This document shows, in pieces, positions 1-11,450 of a stretch of 64,000 nt of DNA. The notes beneath the pieces were generated by a model. The model saw only the letters and a program-made list of their open reading frames with translations. It was not told where the DNA came from and made no database searches. Within the stretch, counting starts at the first letter, position 1, and every line of letters starts with the position of its first letter. The DNA is taken from the NCBI GenBank assembly GCA_026182355.1, contig JAPFBL010000549.1:1-64000 (forward strand). Reading direction: 5' to 3'. The position numbers and the translations under genes were made by a program. This DNA is from Hermatobates lingyangjiaoensis (lineage: Eukaryota; Arthropoda; Insecta; Hemiptera; Hermatobatidae).

Positions 1-117
1 AACAGCTCTGGTTGTAAAATAAGCTGTTGAATTTGTGTGTTGTTCTCAAGAATTTAGTTCCATATGTAGGTTGCAGATTGTTTTGTTAAAAGTATTATAG
101 TTCTTACTCTAATTTTA

Positions 118-160
118 GCCCTGAAGATGATTTACAAATACATCGAAACGTTGGCCTAGG
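118..160 (+). ncRNA. Minimal type-I hammerhead-like motif in PLE terminal repeat
   Basis: The core CTGAAGA is followed by one extra T, a GAT/ATC helix II with a long loop, then GAAACGTT with the palindrome ACGT as helix III. The bases before the core (GCC) pair with GGC after the cleavage-type T. The copy ends near a (TA)n tract. Minimal dimer-type hammerheads are known in metazoan PLE terminal repeats. Activity is inferred only. Confidence 0.5.
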
Positions 161-218
161 AAGGAGTTTCTTTTCTTTTATATGACCTAGCCCTCAACAA
201 CAAAACCTATCTAATACA

Positions 219-219
<1 letters not shown>

Positions 220-255
<36 letters not shown>
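220..255. repeat. (TA)n microsatellite
   Basis: An uninterrupted TA tract lies between the 3' end of a + strand PLE repeat (hammerhead at 118-160) and the 3' end of a - strand one (256-368). It is the probable insertion target shared by both. Confidence 0.95.
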
Positions 256-258
<3 letters not shown>

Positions 259-368
259 GGATAATAATCAAAATAACACTTGATATAATAGATGGATTAA
301 TTTACCACAATGAAAACAATTTTTGAAACAATGCTCTAAGGCCTTTCGTTAACACATCTTCAGAGAGC
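256..368 (-). mobile_element. PLE terminal repeat, family J, with hammerhead motif at 333-368
   Basis: Read on the - strand, 368 to 333 gives GCTCT, CTGAAGA, T, a GT-GTTA-AC helix II, GAA, the palindrome AGGCCT, T, then AGAGC. GCTCT and AGAGC form a perfect 5-bp helix I. It lies just downstream, on the same strand, of an endonuclease remnant (440-1060), which is where a PLE terminal repeat should be. The 3' end abuts a (TA)n tract. Related copies are at 6800-6920, 7201-7320, 37405-37510, 41003-41085 and 50655-50735. Confidence 0.65.
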
Positions 369-439
369 AAGTGAAAAAAAAACAATAAATACTTGTTAAC
401 TTGGCTGATTGAAATTTCCAGAATTGATGGCAACCCTGA

Positions 440-1060
440 ATGTTTTAATGATGAATTTCATCTGTTTAATTATCCCGCTAATCAAAACTTCATCGAATTT
501 GTAGAGTCCTAGGCTATTGTTCATCAACTTCTCATAAAAGTTCTTTATGAGCGCACTTTCCACGATATTTCTTCTTCTTTTGAAGACACATATATTAATT
601 CATTTGCTTCATTCCAGTTAATCACATGATTACTGTTTCTTATGTGCATGAACAAGGCACTCCTTTCGTCTTCTCTTCTGATGGAATATTTGTGCTGTTT
701 TATCCTTGTAAGAAGACCTTTGCTCGTCTGTTGTACTTTGAAATGTACTTGTAAGACATTTCACAGTTAGTACATGGTATCCTGTATACACAACAGTCCT
801 TTCTTTTTGGCTTATTATTGACAAGTCTGTTAAACAAGTTACCATCATTACTGAACACAACAGAAACGTCCAATCTTTTCATAAATGAAGGCATATCTTT
901 CAAACAAGGACTGTATGGAATGACTAACGAATTCCTTCTTGTGAACTGTTCTTCATTATTTAATATCATGGATTGTTTCACCTTTTTTATGATATTGTCG
1001 ATTAACCTTTTTGGATATATTAAAGAACCTGCAATTTTGTAAATATTTTTGATTTCTTCA
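440..1060 (-). pseudogene. Penelope-like element GIY-YIG endonuclease remnant
   Basis: The - strand translation from about 981 to 700 reads through LFNRLVNN, KDCCVYRIPCTNCEMSYKYIS. This is the PLE endonuclease signature: a VYxIxC-xxC element followed by a degraded GIY-YIG second motif. After a frameshift the other frame (860-630) continues with basic residues and LVHAHKKQ, the conserved His region. Further - strand sequence down to about 470 resembles the C-terminal helix, with several stops. The endonuclease of PLEs cuts the target DNA for integration. This copy cannot make protein: it has a frameshift, in-frame stops and no reverse transcriptase upstream. A family J terminal repeat follows on the same strand. 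Confidence 0.75.
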
Positions 1061-2875
1061 TCTAAAAAGCTCCTTTATGGAGAAAGCTCCTCCCAATAAT
1101 TGGGAATAACATCTTTCAGCCCAAACAAGTGTCTACGTCTGAGTTTCACTCCCTCTGATATGAGACGATGTAGATATTGAGAATTGGAGGGAGGCAAGAG
1201 GGTTTTTTAAAGAGCGGTCTAAAGTGCAAGGAAAGGGAACAAAGGCTGGGTAAGACAAGTTAGGGTAGGGTATCATCCTTACATTTTCCCTAAGGTACTC
1301 CGTACTTCCTGCACTTTCTGTTTTAGCCAGGTACTCTCCTTTCTACAAACCCATTATCCTTCCTGTGATCAATTACATTGACACTCTTGTTATAAACCCT
1401 CGCATGAAGCTCTCGGAGCCACCCCCTGATATCAATACTTCCCGAAACTTTTTCAGAACAAAATAATTTGATTGAATCATGCTTTAATCCTCTAAACCAG
1501 TGGCAAAATCAACGAATATATAAGGTATCGTACGTCATGTTTAGGTAAAAGTGACAACACGGTTGGGTTAAAATAGTACTAATCGGTGCAAAATCGTAGA
1601 CTACAGAAAAAAATGATAGGTTTGACAATTTTCAAAACCTCTGCTGTTCGTTTTTTTCTTTCTTTCTTTCATGATTGTCACTTCATCCCTTTAGTTTTAT
1701 TTTTCTTCAGGTACCTTATTTTAATATAATTATTTTTTCCTTGTCTCAGAGATACAAACATTAAACATCAAGATGCCTTGGATATATACAATTTTTGCAT
1801 GGGTATATTATTTATGTATATGAATAATTTTTTAACTACAAGAGTTAAAATCGAATTTGTCAAAGACCAAGGCTGTGGTGGGAAATAGAGAGTGACGCAC
1901 TAAATAGTGCAGAATTGGAGAAGAAAACTGAAGAACCACTGCTCCAGCAATCCTCAACCTCATGGACCAAAGACGTGGATTTCGAGTGACTCTCCTGAAA
2001 GGGATGTCATCTATCATGGATTACTTTGGTAAATGGAGAAAAATAGTCAGGACGTTCTTATAATCACTCCTGTCGGAAATTGAGCAGGTATAATAATGTA
2101 TAGTGATGGCATTTTTCCCATGAATGCTTTAAGTTTGCTGTTTTATTGGTATATTGGTACAGTCGTAATTTGATAATAGTAAATTATGCTTGGTGTTCCT
2201 TGCAGTGTTTGTGTGAGTATTGTTAAATAAGACATTGCACAAGCTAGTTGCAAAACGCTGAACTCTGCTGGCCGTAAAGTGGGTGAAACAGTAATCTCGG
2301 AAGTACCTCAAGGTTTCTCGCTCTCCACTTACCTCCGGCTTGCATTGTGCGCCTGGACAATACCCAATCAGCTCTGAGGACGTCTGTCTCTCTTCCTTTC
2401 CTTTTGTTTATCCGTCCTTAAAATGTCTTCCCATTTACTCTTGCTTCCTCAATGCTTGGTTCTTTCTAAACAAGGCTTCATCATTATTCCGTTTCCACCG
2501 ATTATTTATTTTTTGCTCGGGTTACTTTTGTGCATTGTTATTAACGTTATCGTAGATAATAAGGATAAAGCCATACTTTCCGCTCTTAGGGCAGCAACTG
2601 TAAATGTTTGAGCATCGAAGAAACCACGTTAATGAACACCAAGCGTTACTGTTATGTTAACGATGAAACACTTTCCTAAGATGTCGATGTTTATACTTGG
2701 TGAATCTAAGAGAGTGTATTAAAGAGAATTTAGAAGAGAGTGAAGAGTACTTCTTCTACGTAACATTATTATAATTCTATTGTCATTGTTATTGAAGTAC
2801 ATAGGAATAACATACATGAACCCAACTACCACACTATGAACAGCACCGAAACGGAGTGCGAAGTTGTCGCATTGA
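1061..2875. other. No recognisable gene
   Basis: AT-rich sequence with only short chance open frames. A low-complexity T-rich stretch lies at 1649-1740. I see no domain, tRNA or clear transposon terminus. Confidence 0.5.
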
Positions 2876-2877
2876 AG

Positions 2878-3235
2878 GGAGACAGAGTAGCCCAGTGGCT
2901 TATGAGCTCGCCTCTAGACTGGCAGATACAGGGTTCAACACCATTCTGGTTTTTTCACGCGGAAGCTGAAAAAATCTGAGCAAGTCGTCCGCGGAGAGGA
3001 CTTTAAGCTGTCGGTCCCGATCCTGTACGATATCAGGGACTCTTTAAAGATCCCTGCTCTAAATACACTTGGATTAGACAAACATTTAGGATCTCAATCT
3101 AGAATGTTCATTGTGTGGTATCACAAAGAATACCACAACAATCACAGGTATCACGAAGAAAGAATTGTGGTATCCCAATCTAGAATGGTCATTGTGTGGT
3201 ATCACAAAGAGCATTATTGTTGTGTTTCAAATTAA
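2878..3235 (+). mobile_element. tRNA-derived SINE copy
   Basis: The tRNA-like head has an A-box-like TAGCCCAGTGG and a degraded B-box-like GGTTCAACACC. The body carries the shared signature (CGGAGAGGAC, CTGTACGATATCAGG, AAATACACTTGGATTAG). The tail TCATTGTGTGGTATCACAAAG occurs twice (about 3106-3130 and 3190-3212), so the tail is partly duplicated. The same family recurs at 6445, 23472, 27075, 30160(-), 37155, 39820(-), 54690 and 57205. Transcription by RNA polymerase III and mobilisation by a partner LINE are known for such families. None is intact here. Confidence 0.75.
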
Positions 3236-3479
3236 ATATGAAACGTTACTTTTGATGTTCACGAGATTGAGTCGTTCATGGGATAACTATACTATATGAA
3301 TACAATTTTAGTTATTTTTGCTCTCCATTGTACAGAATGAATGCACCTTTTTAAATCAATCTGTTGTATTATAAGATAAATTATTTTTTGTTGATATAAC
3401 TATGAGTTATTCTACCATCTATATGATACAAATAAATTATTAAACCCATGGAATGAGCTGGGTTATAGTCTAATAATTA

Positions 3480-4340
3480 ATCAAATGTGATTTCAAGATA
3501 AACTCTCGTTTGCTGGTATCCACTTCATATATATTTCTCTATGATAGTCTATGATAGTTGGTTTATAAGATGAAATCTCTCTCTTTTGCTGGTCCCCACA
3601 AGATCTATCTTTCTCTATGATAGTCCCCTTATAGTTGGTTTATAAAATGAAATCTCTCTCTTTTGCTCGTCTCCACATGGTCTATGTTCCTCCATGATAG
3701 TCCACTTACGGTTGGTTTATAAGATAAAATCTCTCTCTTTAGGTCGTCTCCACGTGATCTACGTTTCTCTATGGTAGTCCCCTTACAGTTTCAGTGTATA
3801 TAAGTTATAAGATGAAATGTCTTTATTTTACTGGTCTCCACATGATCTGTGTTCCTCTCTTATAGTCTCCGTACAGTTGGTTTATAAGATGAAATCTCTC
3901 TCTTTTGCTGGTTCCCTATACCTACAGATCTTATCTTAATCTCTTTTATGTCCAATAGTTCCCCTTACAGTCTCGATTGTTATAAGATGAAATCACTCTC
4001 TTTTGATGGTCTCCACAATGTCTATGTTTCTCTATTATACCATAGTCCACTTACGGTTCGTTTATAAGATAACATCTCTCTCTTTAGGTCGTCTACACGT
4101 GATCTATGTTTCTCTATGATAGTCCCCTTACAGTTTGTTTATAAGATGACATTTCTTTATTTTGGTAACGTTCACATGATCTGTGTTTCTCTGTGATAGT
4201 TCACTAACAGATGGTTTATAATATGAAATCTCTCTCTTTTGCTGGACTCCACATAATCTATATTTCTCTGTGAAAGTCCCCTTACAATTGGTAAAATGTT
4301 ATCATAATATAAAGTCTCTTTCCCTTCTCTGGTCTCCACT
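3480..4340. repeat. Minisatellite, ~78-bp degenerate unit
   Basis: About ten diverged tandem units share ATAAGATGAAATCTCTCTC, TTTTGCTGGTCTCCAC, ATGATCTATGTTTCTCTATG and ATAGTCCCCTTACAGTTGGT. The units differ by substitutions and small indels, so the array is old. No long open frame runs through it. Confidence 0.85.
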
Positions 4341-5060
4341 TGATCTATATTTTTCCTCTGTCCTGACTCTACTTGTTCTGTCTTATTGAGTATTAATCCC
4401 TCACTTTGGGTTCATAGGACTCTGCATAAGACACAGTCTCACTCTCTCTCTCTTTAGCTCCTCTCTGCTTCACCAGGCCTTCGCTCCCTTTCCCTACACC
4501 GGAGACCCGTCAGACTGGTTCAGTCATAATATCAATATGCTGCCCATTTTAGGCAGCCCATCTCAGCTCGACCCCACTCTTACTTCCATTTTATTTTCTT
4601 AAAATTTTACTTTCACCATTCATTATTTAAACCTAGTTATATTGTTTTGCTTATAATTTCATTTCACGTGTTGAGCAAAATTGTTTTCAATCACTTCTGG
4701 CTTCGTTTTACTGTCATAACATTGTTAATTCTTTATCAAATTTGTTTATTTATCTTCATACTCTGTTGGTATTGACCATTTCCTCTTGACATTTCAAAAG
4801 TATTAACTTTTTTTAACAATATTGTAAATCATCTCTCATTATTGTAACTGTGATGTTTTCATAATTGGTAAAGTTTTAAAAAGAGCCAACAAAAAATGTT
4901 ATCTTCCTTCAACAAAGTAATGTAATATTATTAATATATTAATGTTAATATATATTATTATTAATATATTAATATATTATCGTAATGATATATTAATGAA
5001 CTATATTGATGCAGTAATAACATGTTCACATATCAAATGATTAAATGAAAAGAACACGTA
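4341..5060. other. AT-rich sequence without gene
   Basis: Mostly T-rich sequence with an ATTAATATATT-type palindromic patch at 4925-5000. No coding or element signature seen. Confidence 0.5.
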
Positions 5061-5061
5061 G

Positions 5062-5330
5062 GAACAACACAACTCTCTTCAATATTTTGATCTCATAGTG
5101 AAGAAGGAGAAGAAGAAGAAGAAGAAGAATAGAAAAGGAGTTCTGCTTGGTTGGTAAACAGCAACTAACCTTGTTGTGCATATGACTTAGTGATATGTAG
5201 TATTACCAACTCACAAAAAACTCACTCTTCTTCTTCTTCTTCTTCTTCTTCTTCTTCTTCTTCTTCTTCTTCTTCTTCCCCTGATGATGAGGAGGTTGAA
5301 ATATTGAAGTGAGTTCTGTGATGTTATTAC
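5062..5330. repeat. Inverted PLE-type pair enclosing (GAA)n and (CTT)n tracts
   Basis: The left arm at 5062-5105 is the reverse complement of the right arm around 5290-5330 (shared TTGAAGTGAGTTCTGTG-like sequence). The right arm starts with CCTGATGATGAGGAGG and GAAATATT, a family G-like hammerhead core. Inside lie (GAA)n at 5103-5128 and a long (CTT)n at 5227-5278, so the single strand can fold back on itself. Both arms point outwards. Confidence 0.6.
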
Positions 5331-5475
5331 GTGCTACTTATTATTTGTTTGTTATTTTATTAAAATAATAATAAATTTGGAAACTAAGATAAACAAATAA
5401 CAAATTAAAAAACAAAAAGGACAAATAAATATAAAAAATAAATAAAACATTTGAAACAGCTCTATCTTTTTAAGT

Positions 5476-5775
5476 TTAGATCCGGTATACAACGCGCATT
5501 CCAAAGCCAGATTGTGCCTCTTCAGAAGGTCGTAAAGTGACAGTTTTACTCTCTGGGGGAACTTCTCGTAGGATTTCCAACCTGTAGCCATCATTAAAGG
5601 AAAGTCCATGGTTGTTAGCATGGATGGTGACGGGTTGATCGGAGCGTTTGTTGACGGAAGCTCTATGACCGTTCATACGGAGGCTAAGCTTGATAGATAC
5701 CAGACCTACGTTGAACGCATCACACTTGGTACACTCCAAACGGTAAACACGGTTGTTGGAGGTATAACAGCGCCT
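5476..5775 (-). pseudogene. PLE GIY-YIG endonuclease fragment
   Basis: The frame is open on the - strand from 5871 to 5476. Residues of PLE endonuclease type begin only after about 33 codons, at RRCYTSNNRVYRLECTKC. They continue through FNVG (a degraded GIY-YIG second motif), LRMNGHRASVNK, a conserved IHANNH and a C-terminal EEAQ where the family has its catalytic Glu. The first 33 codons are antisense to a family C terminal repeat on the + strand, so they are not part of the original protein. The reverse transcriptase is missing. A short second copy of the middle of this fragment lies at 6346-6425. Confidence 0.75.
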
Positions 5776-5777
5776 TG

Positions 5778-5890
5778 TTTCCATCTCTTGCCTCTCATGA
5801 AGATGGTTCCAACCGAAAATTAGTGACTGCAAGTGTGTGTTTTTAATTTTTACATGTTTCTCTATGTACAATTACTTTATTTGTCCATTT
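5778..5890 (+). mobile_element. PLE terminal repeat, family C, degraded hammerhead at 5793-5827
   Basis: CTCATGAAGATGGTTCCAACC then GAAAATTAGTGACTG matches the family C pattern seen better at 32996-33028: core, C, GGTT/AACC helix II, GAAAATT, GAGA-type helix I. Here the core is CATGAAG and helix I is weakened. It diverges from the - strand endonuclease fragment to its left. Confidence 0.6.
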
Positions 5891-6345
5891 CAAATCGTAT
5901 TTTCATCGAAAAAGTGTATTTTTTTTAAGAAATGTGAGGAATTAGATAATAATTATTTAATTTGGATTTGGCAACGTTTGAATTTTTCCCAGAAGAATTA
6001 TGTAGTGAAGATCGCTTCCTGGCATTTAAGAATTTTGAAGTGTTTCGTTCTAGGCTAATTTTGGCAGGCGAATTTCCTCAACTTGTTCGCATAACGTGAG
6101 ACCCAATTGATGTGGATGACTGCTTGCTTGAAGAGTATAACAGATTCTTTAATGGGAGGTTGATCTATTACTTGAAGCGGTAGAGACTAGTGGCATGCAG
6201 TGAGATACTTGTTATGCAGGCAGTCTGAAAACAATAACTGATTTGGTCCATAATGAACGAACATTCTATTACTTGATGATTAAACAGTATGATGTTAAGT
6301 GCACTTGATGACTTCCTAGTAAGTCACAGATCTTTCAGAGCAGAT

Positions 6346-6425
6346 CTAAGCTTGGGAGATACCAGACCTACGTTGAACGCATGACACTTGGTACACTCCA
6401 GACGTTAAACACGGTTACCGTGTTT
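6346..6425 (-). pseudogene. Second short PLE endonuclease fragment
   Basis: This 80-bp stretch repeats 5681-5760 with a few substitutions (shared ATACCAGACCTACGTTGAAC). In the matching frame it encodes RLECTKCHAFNVGL. Truncated on both sides. Confidence 0.7.
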
Positions 6426-6444
6426 ATTATGGCATGTTTATTGT

Positions 6445-6655
6445 CGTCCTAGGGCCTAGGATAGCACAGTGTCAACATTCTCGCTCTGGACTGGTAGATC
6501 TGGGGTCAATACGCTCTCTGTCCCTCGATTTATTCACGCGGAAAGTGAAAAAATCTAAGCACGTCGTTCCTCGGAGAGGATGTTAAGCCGTCCGTCCAGA
6601 GCCTGTACGATGTCAGGTACTCGTTAAACATCCTACTCTGACGACCTATAAAACC
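6445..6655 (+). mobile_element. tRNA-derived SINE copy, 3' truncated
   Basis: Same family as 2878-3235: a degraded tRNA head, GATTTATTCACGCGGAA, CGGAGAGGATGTTAAGCCGT, CTGTACGATGTCAGGTACTC. The tail after CCTACTCT is replaced by unrelated sequence. Confidence 0.7.
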
Positions 6656-6799
6656 AGAAGGAAAAAGAAAAGCAATAGAAATAAGTGCTCTGTACCGTTC
6701 TCTTTATACCATCCGAGAGCAAAGAAAGAAAGAAAGACAAAGGGGGAAAACGAAACAGCTGGCAAATTTAAACGAAATTGTAACTTCAATTCTTTTTTT

Positions 6800-7020
6800 C
6801 ACTTTGTTGCTCTCTGATGACATAAAGTGAAAGGCCTCAGTGCATCTATTTCTATTGTTTTTCTTTTTCCTTGTAGTTTTATGCTTCATTGTGTTTAATA
6901 CAGTTTAAACGTTTTTATTACATTCACGTGTTCTGCATCCGAAAATTAGAGACTATAAGTGTGTTTTTCTATTTACTGTGTACTTATAGTTTAATTTGAA
7001 ACTTTGTTGTCCTTTGTAGA
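6800..7020 (+). mobile_element. PLE terminal repeat fragments, families J and C
   Basis: At 6811-6847, GCTCT is followed by CTGATGA, a short hairpin, GAAAGGCCT and CAGTGC, a family J hammerhead-like core with the AGGCCT palindrome and a 4-of-5 bp helix I. At 6943-7020, CCGAAAATTAGAGACTATAAG and downstream TTTGTTGTCC sequence match family C (compare 52396-52530), with the core cut off. Confidence 0.6.
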
Positions 7021-7079
7021 TCGTTTTTTCATGATTATATATATATAAGTCTTATAAGCCTTTATGAGCGATTCACAAT

Positions 7080-7165
7080 TTTATTCCTGAAGACGTGGAC
7101 ATCGAAATATAATAGTGAGTATCAGATGGTATATCCTTTCTAATGTGATTCTATTGGATTACAAT
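7080..7165 (+). mobile_element. PLE-type terminal repeat, family G
   Basis: CCTGAAGACGTGGACATC then GAAATATAATAGTGAG: a CTGAAGA core, short helix II, GAAA with the ATAT palindrome. It runs into a (TA)n tract at 7174-7200. Confidence 0.55.
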
Positions 7166-7173
7166 TCTAGCTT

Positions 7174-7320
7174 ATTTATATATATATATATATATATATA
7201 CTAATATAAATAATCTTCTTAATCAAAATTATACACTTGATGTAATAAATAGTATTACATTCTACGCTGACAATGAACGAAATCTTGGAAGCGACAATGT
7301 TTCTAATTGGCCTTTGCCAA
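7174..7320 (-). mobile_element. (TA)n tract and family J terminal repeat fragment
   Basis: After the TA tract, 7201-7320 resembles 256-345 (shared ACACTTGATGTAATA, TGACAATGAA-like and GGCCTTTG-like sequence) in the same - orientation. It stops within the hammerhead region. So a + family G copy and a - family J copy meet at one TA tract. Confidence 0.5.
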
Positions 7321-7399
7321 CATATATATATGTATAACATAATATATAATATATGTTATATTGTCCTAAGCCGGACACTATATTGATCGGTAAATATAT

Positions 7400-7500
7400 C
7401 ATGATATATTATATATACATCGTTCATGACGACGACTGTCGAAATATCGTTGTGAGTCTTTTTTTTGTGTGTCTTTATTTGTTTTTTCTTTCCTGTGTGA
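7400..7500 (+). mobile_element. PLE-type terminal repeat, family G variant
   Basis: ATGACGACGACTGTC then GAAATATCGTTGTGAGTC. The same sequence occurs inverted at 15645-15700. Helix II is GAC/GTC and helix III is ATAT-type. The core is degraded to CATGACGA. Confidence 0.5.
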
Positions 7501-7611
7501 ACTATATATATATATCAACTAGATTCACAGAGAGAACTCACATTAAAGAATACACAGAAGTTCAGTACATGTATATATATACATTTTTATTATGATAAAT
7601 TTGCATACATG

Positions 7612-7680
7612 CATACAAATATGTTCCATATTTATAAAATTAGGGAACAGTTTTCTTTTAATAAAATAGATATTTTATTA
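7612..7680 (-). pseudogene. PLE N-terminal ORF remnant
   Basis: The - strand reads IKRKLFPNFINM, matching the GL(x)P(x)(Y/F)TNIY motif that ends the N-terminal PLE remnants elsewhere in this window. Very short and weak on its own. Supported by the pattern. Confidence 0.35.
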
Positions 7681-7799
7681 AAAACAATGCCATATCTACC
7701 ACAAATTCAGTTGTCTTCAATACTCATCGCACTGCTTCTTTATATATATGTATATATATATTATTTCAGAGACAACAGAAACACATTATGATTTTTCGA

Positions 7800-8887
7800 C
7801 ATTTATCATTATCAGGAGAATGAAGTGATCCGGTCGGAAGCCATGCGGCTTATACGGATTGTATAATAATATATAATTTGAAAGAACCATATCTTTTTTG
7901 AAATCAAAACAACGTTTTTGAAAATAGTCTCAGAAGAAATTTTATAAAGAAACAATGTATTTGTGGTCATAAGTTTTTTCGTTTAATTGTTAATAAAAAA
8001 CAACACGTTTTGCAGATATCTTCTTATCGGAGAAGTGAGAGACAGAATATTTTATCTGTATAGAGGGGTCTAATCTGTCAGTGTTCTGCCCCTCACCTTC
8101 CCCATCAAGGTTACTACTCAGGTTTTTGGAATTTTCCAAAATTTAACCTTTAAATAATCCTGCATTAATAGGAAAAACCCTAGTTATATTAAAATAAATA
8201 TAGGAGTAAAAATGGAATTAATTCCCATTAAACTACTAGTTATTTTATCGTAATTTTCAAATTCTAAATTTCCTCACTGTTTTGTTTATTTATATGAAAA
8301 AAATCATCAGGCTATGTGTTAGTTCCTTTGATGTTGACCACAGCTTCTGCTAATACGCTGTTTTGCAGAAAAAGTTGATCTCTGACCGTTGGATTTATAA
8401 AGAACTTTTCTCTGAACACAATCCTGGAAAAAAAATGACCATTTACTTTTTCCTAAAAAATTTACTTTCTCTTGCGAAAAATTGTTTTCATTATAAACTA
8501 CTAAATTCGTTATCGAGGATTAGGTCCAAATTAATAACTTCTTGTTTCCTCCGAAAATTATTCGGCATTCTCAATGCAAAAAAAAAAACAATTTATTGAA
8601 AAAATTAGAAATACTGTAGACACTCTGAAAATATTACTCCAGAGAATATCAAATACCAGAAAACAAAAATACAATAACTAACAGTACAATACAATAGCTT
8701 ACAGATTCCTGTAGGTTACGTAAAATTGTCAACTACTTATTATACTGGGCATCTACTAGATTAGTAAAAATTTCTGTAACTATCGTCTAATATAACTAAT
8801 AAAAGTTTTGCCTTAGTTACCATGGAAATCAAGCAAATCAACTGCTTTGTGGGTAAACAAGTTCGTTCTTGTAGACTTGTCCTGACA
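7800..8887. other. No recognisable gene
   Basis: AT-rich sequence with short chance frames only. TCATTATCAGGAGAATGAAGTG at 7807-7828 may be a decayed terminal-repeat core. Confidence 0.45.
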
Positions 8888-8895
8888 TGCTAGAG

Positions 8896-9428
8896 CAGGG
8901 TGTCATACTCATTTTAGTCTGGGGGTTAAATACAGTTTAGTTTAATTTCAAGCAGGCCGGGCCAAGTAGCTTAATTGCAAAAGTACATAGAACTAACAGT
9001 AAGTCCACCTTTTTCTTTGTATACTAATAGTAACACTATTAGTCACTAATTAGTAACACTAATAGTCACTAATACTAATAATTAGCGCAAAGAAGGATAA
9101 GTCAATTATAAAAATGTTTATTAAAATCTGACACTGTTTATCCTTTTTGACAGAGATATTTTGTTGTGAAGGTGCGAGGACAACGGAAAAGTGGATAATA
9201 CGCCAACAGACTCTGAACAGACGTTCAATACTACCACTTCATGTTGTCTGCTCATACTAAAACACTTTGCCCCTAGCGGATAATATAAGAACTACAGATT
9301 TTTAAGGAAATTAAAGGAAACATTCTTTTTCTTTTTTTTTTTATAATAATGCAGATTTATCCCACGGGCCGGACCAAACCCCCAGGTGGGCCGGATCCGG
9401 CCCGCGGGCCGTATGTTTGACACCCCTT
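8896..9428. mobile_element. Non-autonomous hAT transposon (MITE) with perfect 8-bp TSD
   Basis: The element begins CAGGGTGTCATACTC and ends GTTTGACACCCCTT, terminal inverted repeats of the hAT/Charlie type. The right end carries the typical GGGCCGGATCCGGCCCGCGG segment. The 8-bp duplication TGCTAGAG flanks it exactly (8888-8895 and 9429-9436). It has no transposase reading frame, so it was moved by a hAT transposase supplied in trans. Confidence 0.9.
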
Positions 9429-9436
9429 TGCTAGAG

Positions 9437-11440
9437 GAATATATAAGGATTGTCTGTAATCATATAACCAGACTGTTATTTTTCTCCATTCTGTTTGGTT
9501 AAACTATGAAATGAAATAAATATCAATTAGAGCTTATTATGTATACATCTATTACGTATCTACACTTGATTTATTGGTTTTGGTTGCAATTTAAAATTTC
9601 AAATCATTCAATAAGTGCCAAATTTTACCCAGATCATAAGATTTTAAAACATGTTCCATTTAATATTTAATTAAATATTATATTAGATTCAATTAAATAT
9701 TTGTTATTCAATTTAATTCGTTAAATGATTTAATTAAATGTCATTTGTGATCACTACCATACACGACAAGTTTTTATTAATACAGTATAAATTGATTTGG
9801 GCGTAAAATTCTGCTTCAAAAAATACGAAAACAAAATCTACTAGCTTCACATGAACAATTAGATCAAACTAGAAATCCTCAAATGCCACATGTGCTAGAA
9901 AGTTTTACAAACTCTTCGTTTTGATGTGTTTTGTGAAGAACTGCATAACTTGGGATCATTGGGAGATGGTTATAGTTATATGATCGTAGTCACGTTGCCA
10001 TTGTAAAATCGATACCTTGGGCATCCCGATAAACATTTATTAGCGTTACAGCAAATTGTCAATCTCAACAACTGGTTCACATTGTTTAAATAACTATAAA
10101 CCTGGTCAGTCAACTGAAAGGAAACCAAAATGTACATTGTTATTGTTTTTATGGACAGATGTGTTTATAGCATTATTACTTTTATTAGTATTTGAGCTGA
10201 AAAGAATTTAAAAGATTACTAATACTACAAATAACTATAAATAGTAATAACAATATTGTGAAAAATACTTTCTTCTATAAGGCAATAACATTGTACATTT
10301 TTTTGTATTGTTCTTTATTGTGTTTTTTTCTTTTCTGGTCTTAGATATTTTGTGGATGTATTCTCTCAGAGTTACTTTATAAAATTTATATTTTTATACT
10401 AAGAAGCATGTAAAAACTGGCAATTTTATTCAGTTCCAAGCACTCGTCAAATATTCAAACTATAAATAATATTTATAAATTAACTTTGAAGACTTCCGAT
10501 GTAAAATAAATATAAGAAGATTGTAAAAGGTTGACAACACTTTTTTAGAGGGTGTTGATGCCCTCCCATTACTAAAATACATGCTGAGTTACAAATTCAT
10601 TATAATTTTTATAGCTAGAAAGGAAGTGAAAGTGTAATACTGTAAATGTGAGTGTGTCAGAAACAATTTTTTTTTCATTTGAAAATTGACCTTACACTGT
10701 TTTTGTGGTGAAAAACGGACAACAATTCTAAGATTAGCATTACTATAACGATGGTAAACTTAGAGGAGAATTAGTAGATTTAATGAAGGTTCCAATATAC
10801 CTTAAGCCTTAAACTAAACTAAATGAGTAATACTGATTATTTGATATAAATCATTACATTCTATTATCTGAAACTTGCTTGATTTCAAATCAACTAAATT
10901 GCTTTTATCTTGAAGGTTTCTTTGTCATACACTTTTTTGTTTATTAAATGATATGTGAAGTGTTACACCTAGCTGTTCTCTGCCTCATTTTCACAAGTGT
11001 TCTAGATTATTTCATTCCTAATTGATCCTTAAAGCTAAAGAGATTTTCCGAGATAAGATTTAATCTCAGTATAGTTAGCGTGCCTTCCAACCTAACTAAA
11101 CTGCCTCATTCCCAAACTTCAATTTCCTATAGTAGCTCTTCGCCAGATATTCATTCCAGCCCATTATAGATTAAACCATGCGATAGATTATTTAATCCTT
11201 GAAATATTATTTTGAAATCTTTTTAATAATTCATTTTCATTGCTTTGATGATAAGTTATAAAAAGTACTGATAACAGTCAGTTATAATTATGTAGAGTAT
11301 AATGGGAAATGGGTTGGCAGTATGCTTCAGTAAATATACTATTACATAGAATGGGGTCCAATAGTGAAGAATACATGTTGTCAGCTTTCGGACAACTTTT
11401 GTTGTCTGAAAAAAATCATTTATTTCTATTAAATTCATTT
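9437..11440. other. AT-rich sequence without recognisable gene
   Basis: Long non-coding AT-rich stretch with short TTAAATATTTAA-type palindromes at 9655-9745. No domain, exon or terminal repeat recognised. Confidence 0.5.
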
Positions 11441-11450
11441 CATTTCGTTA

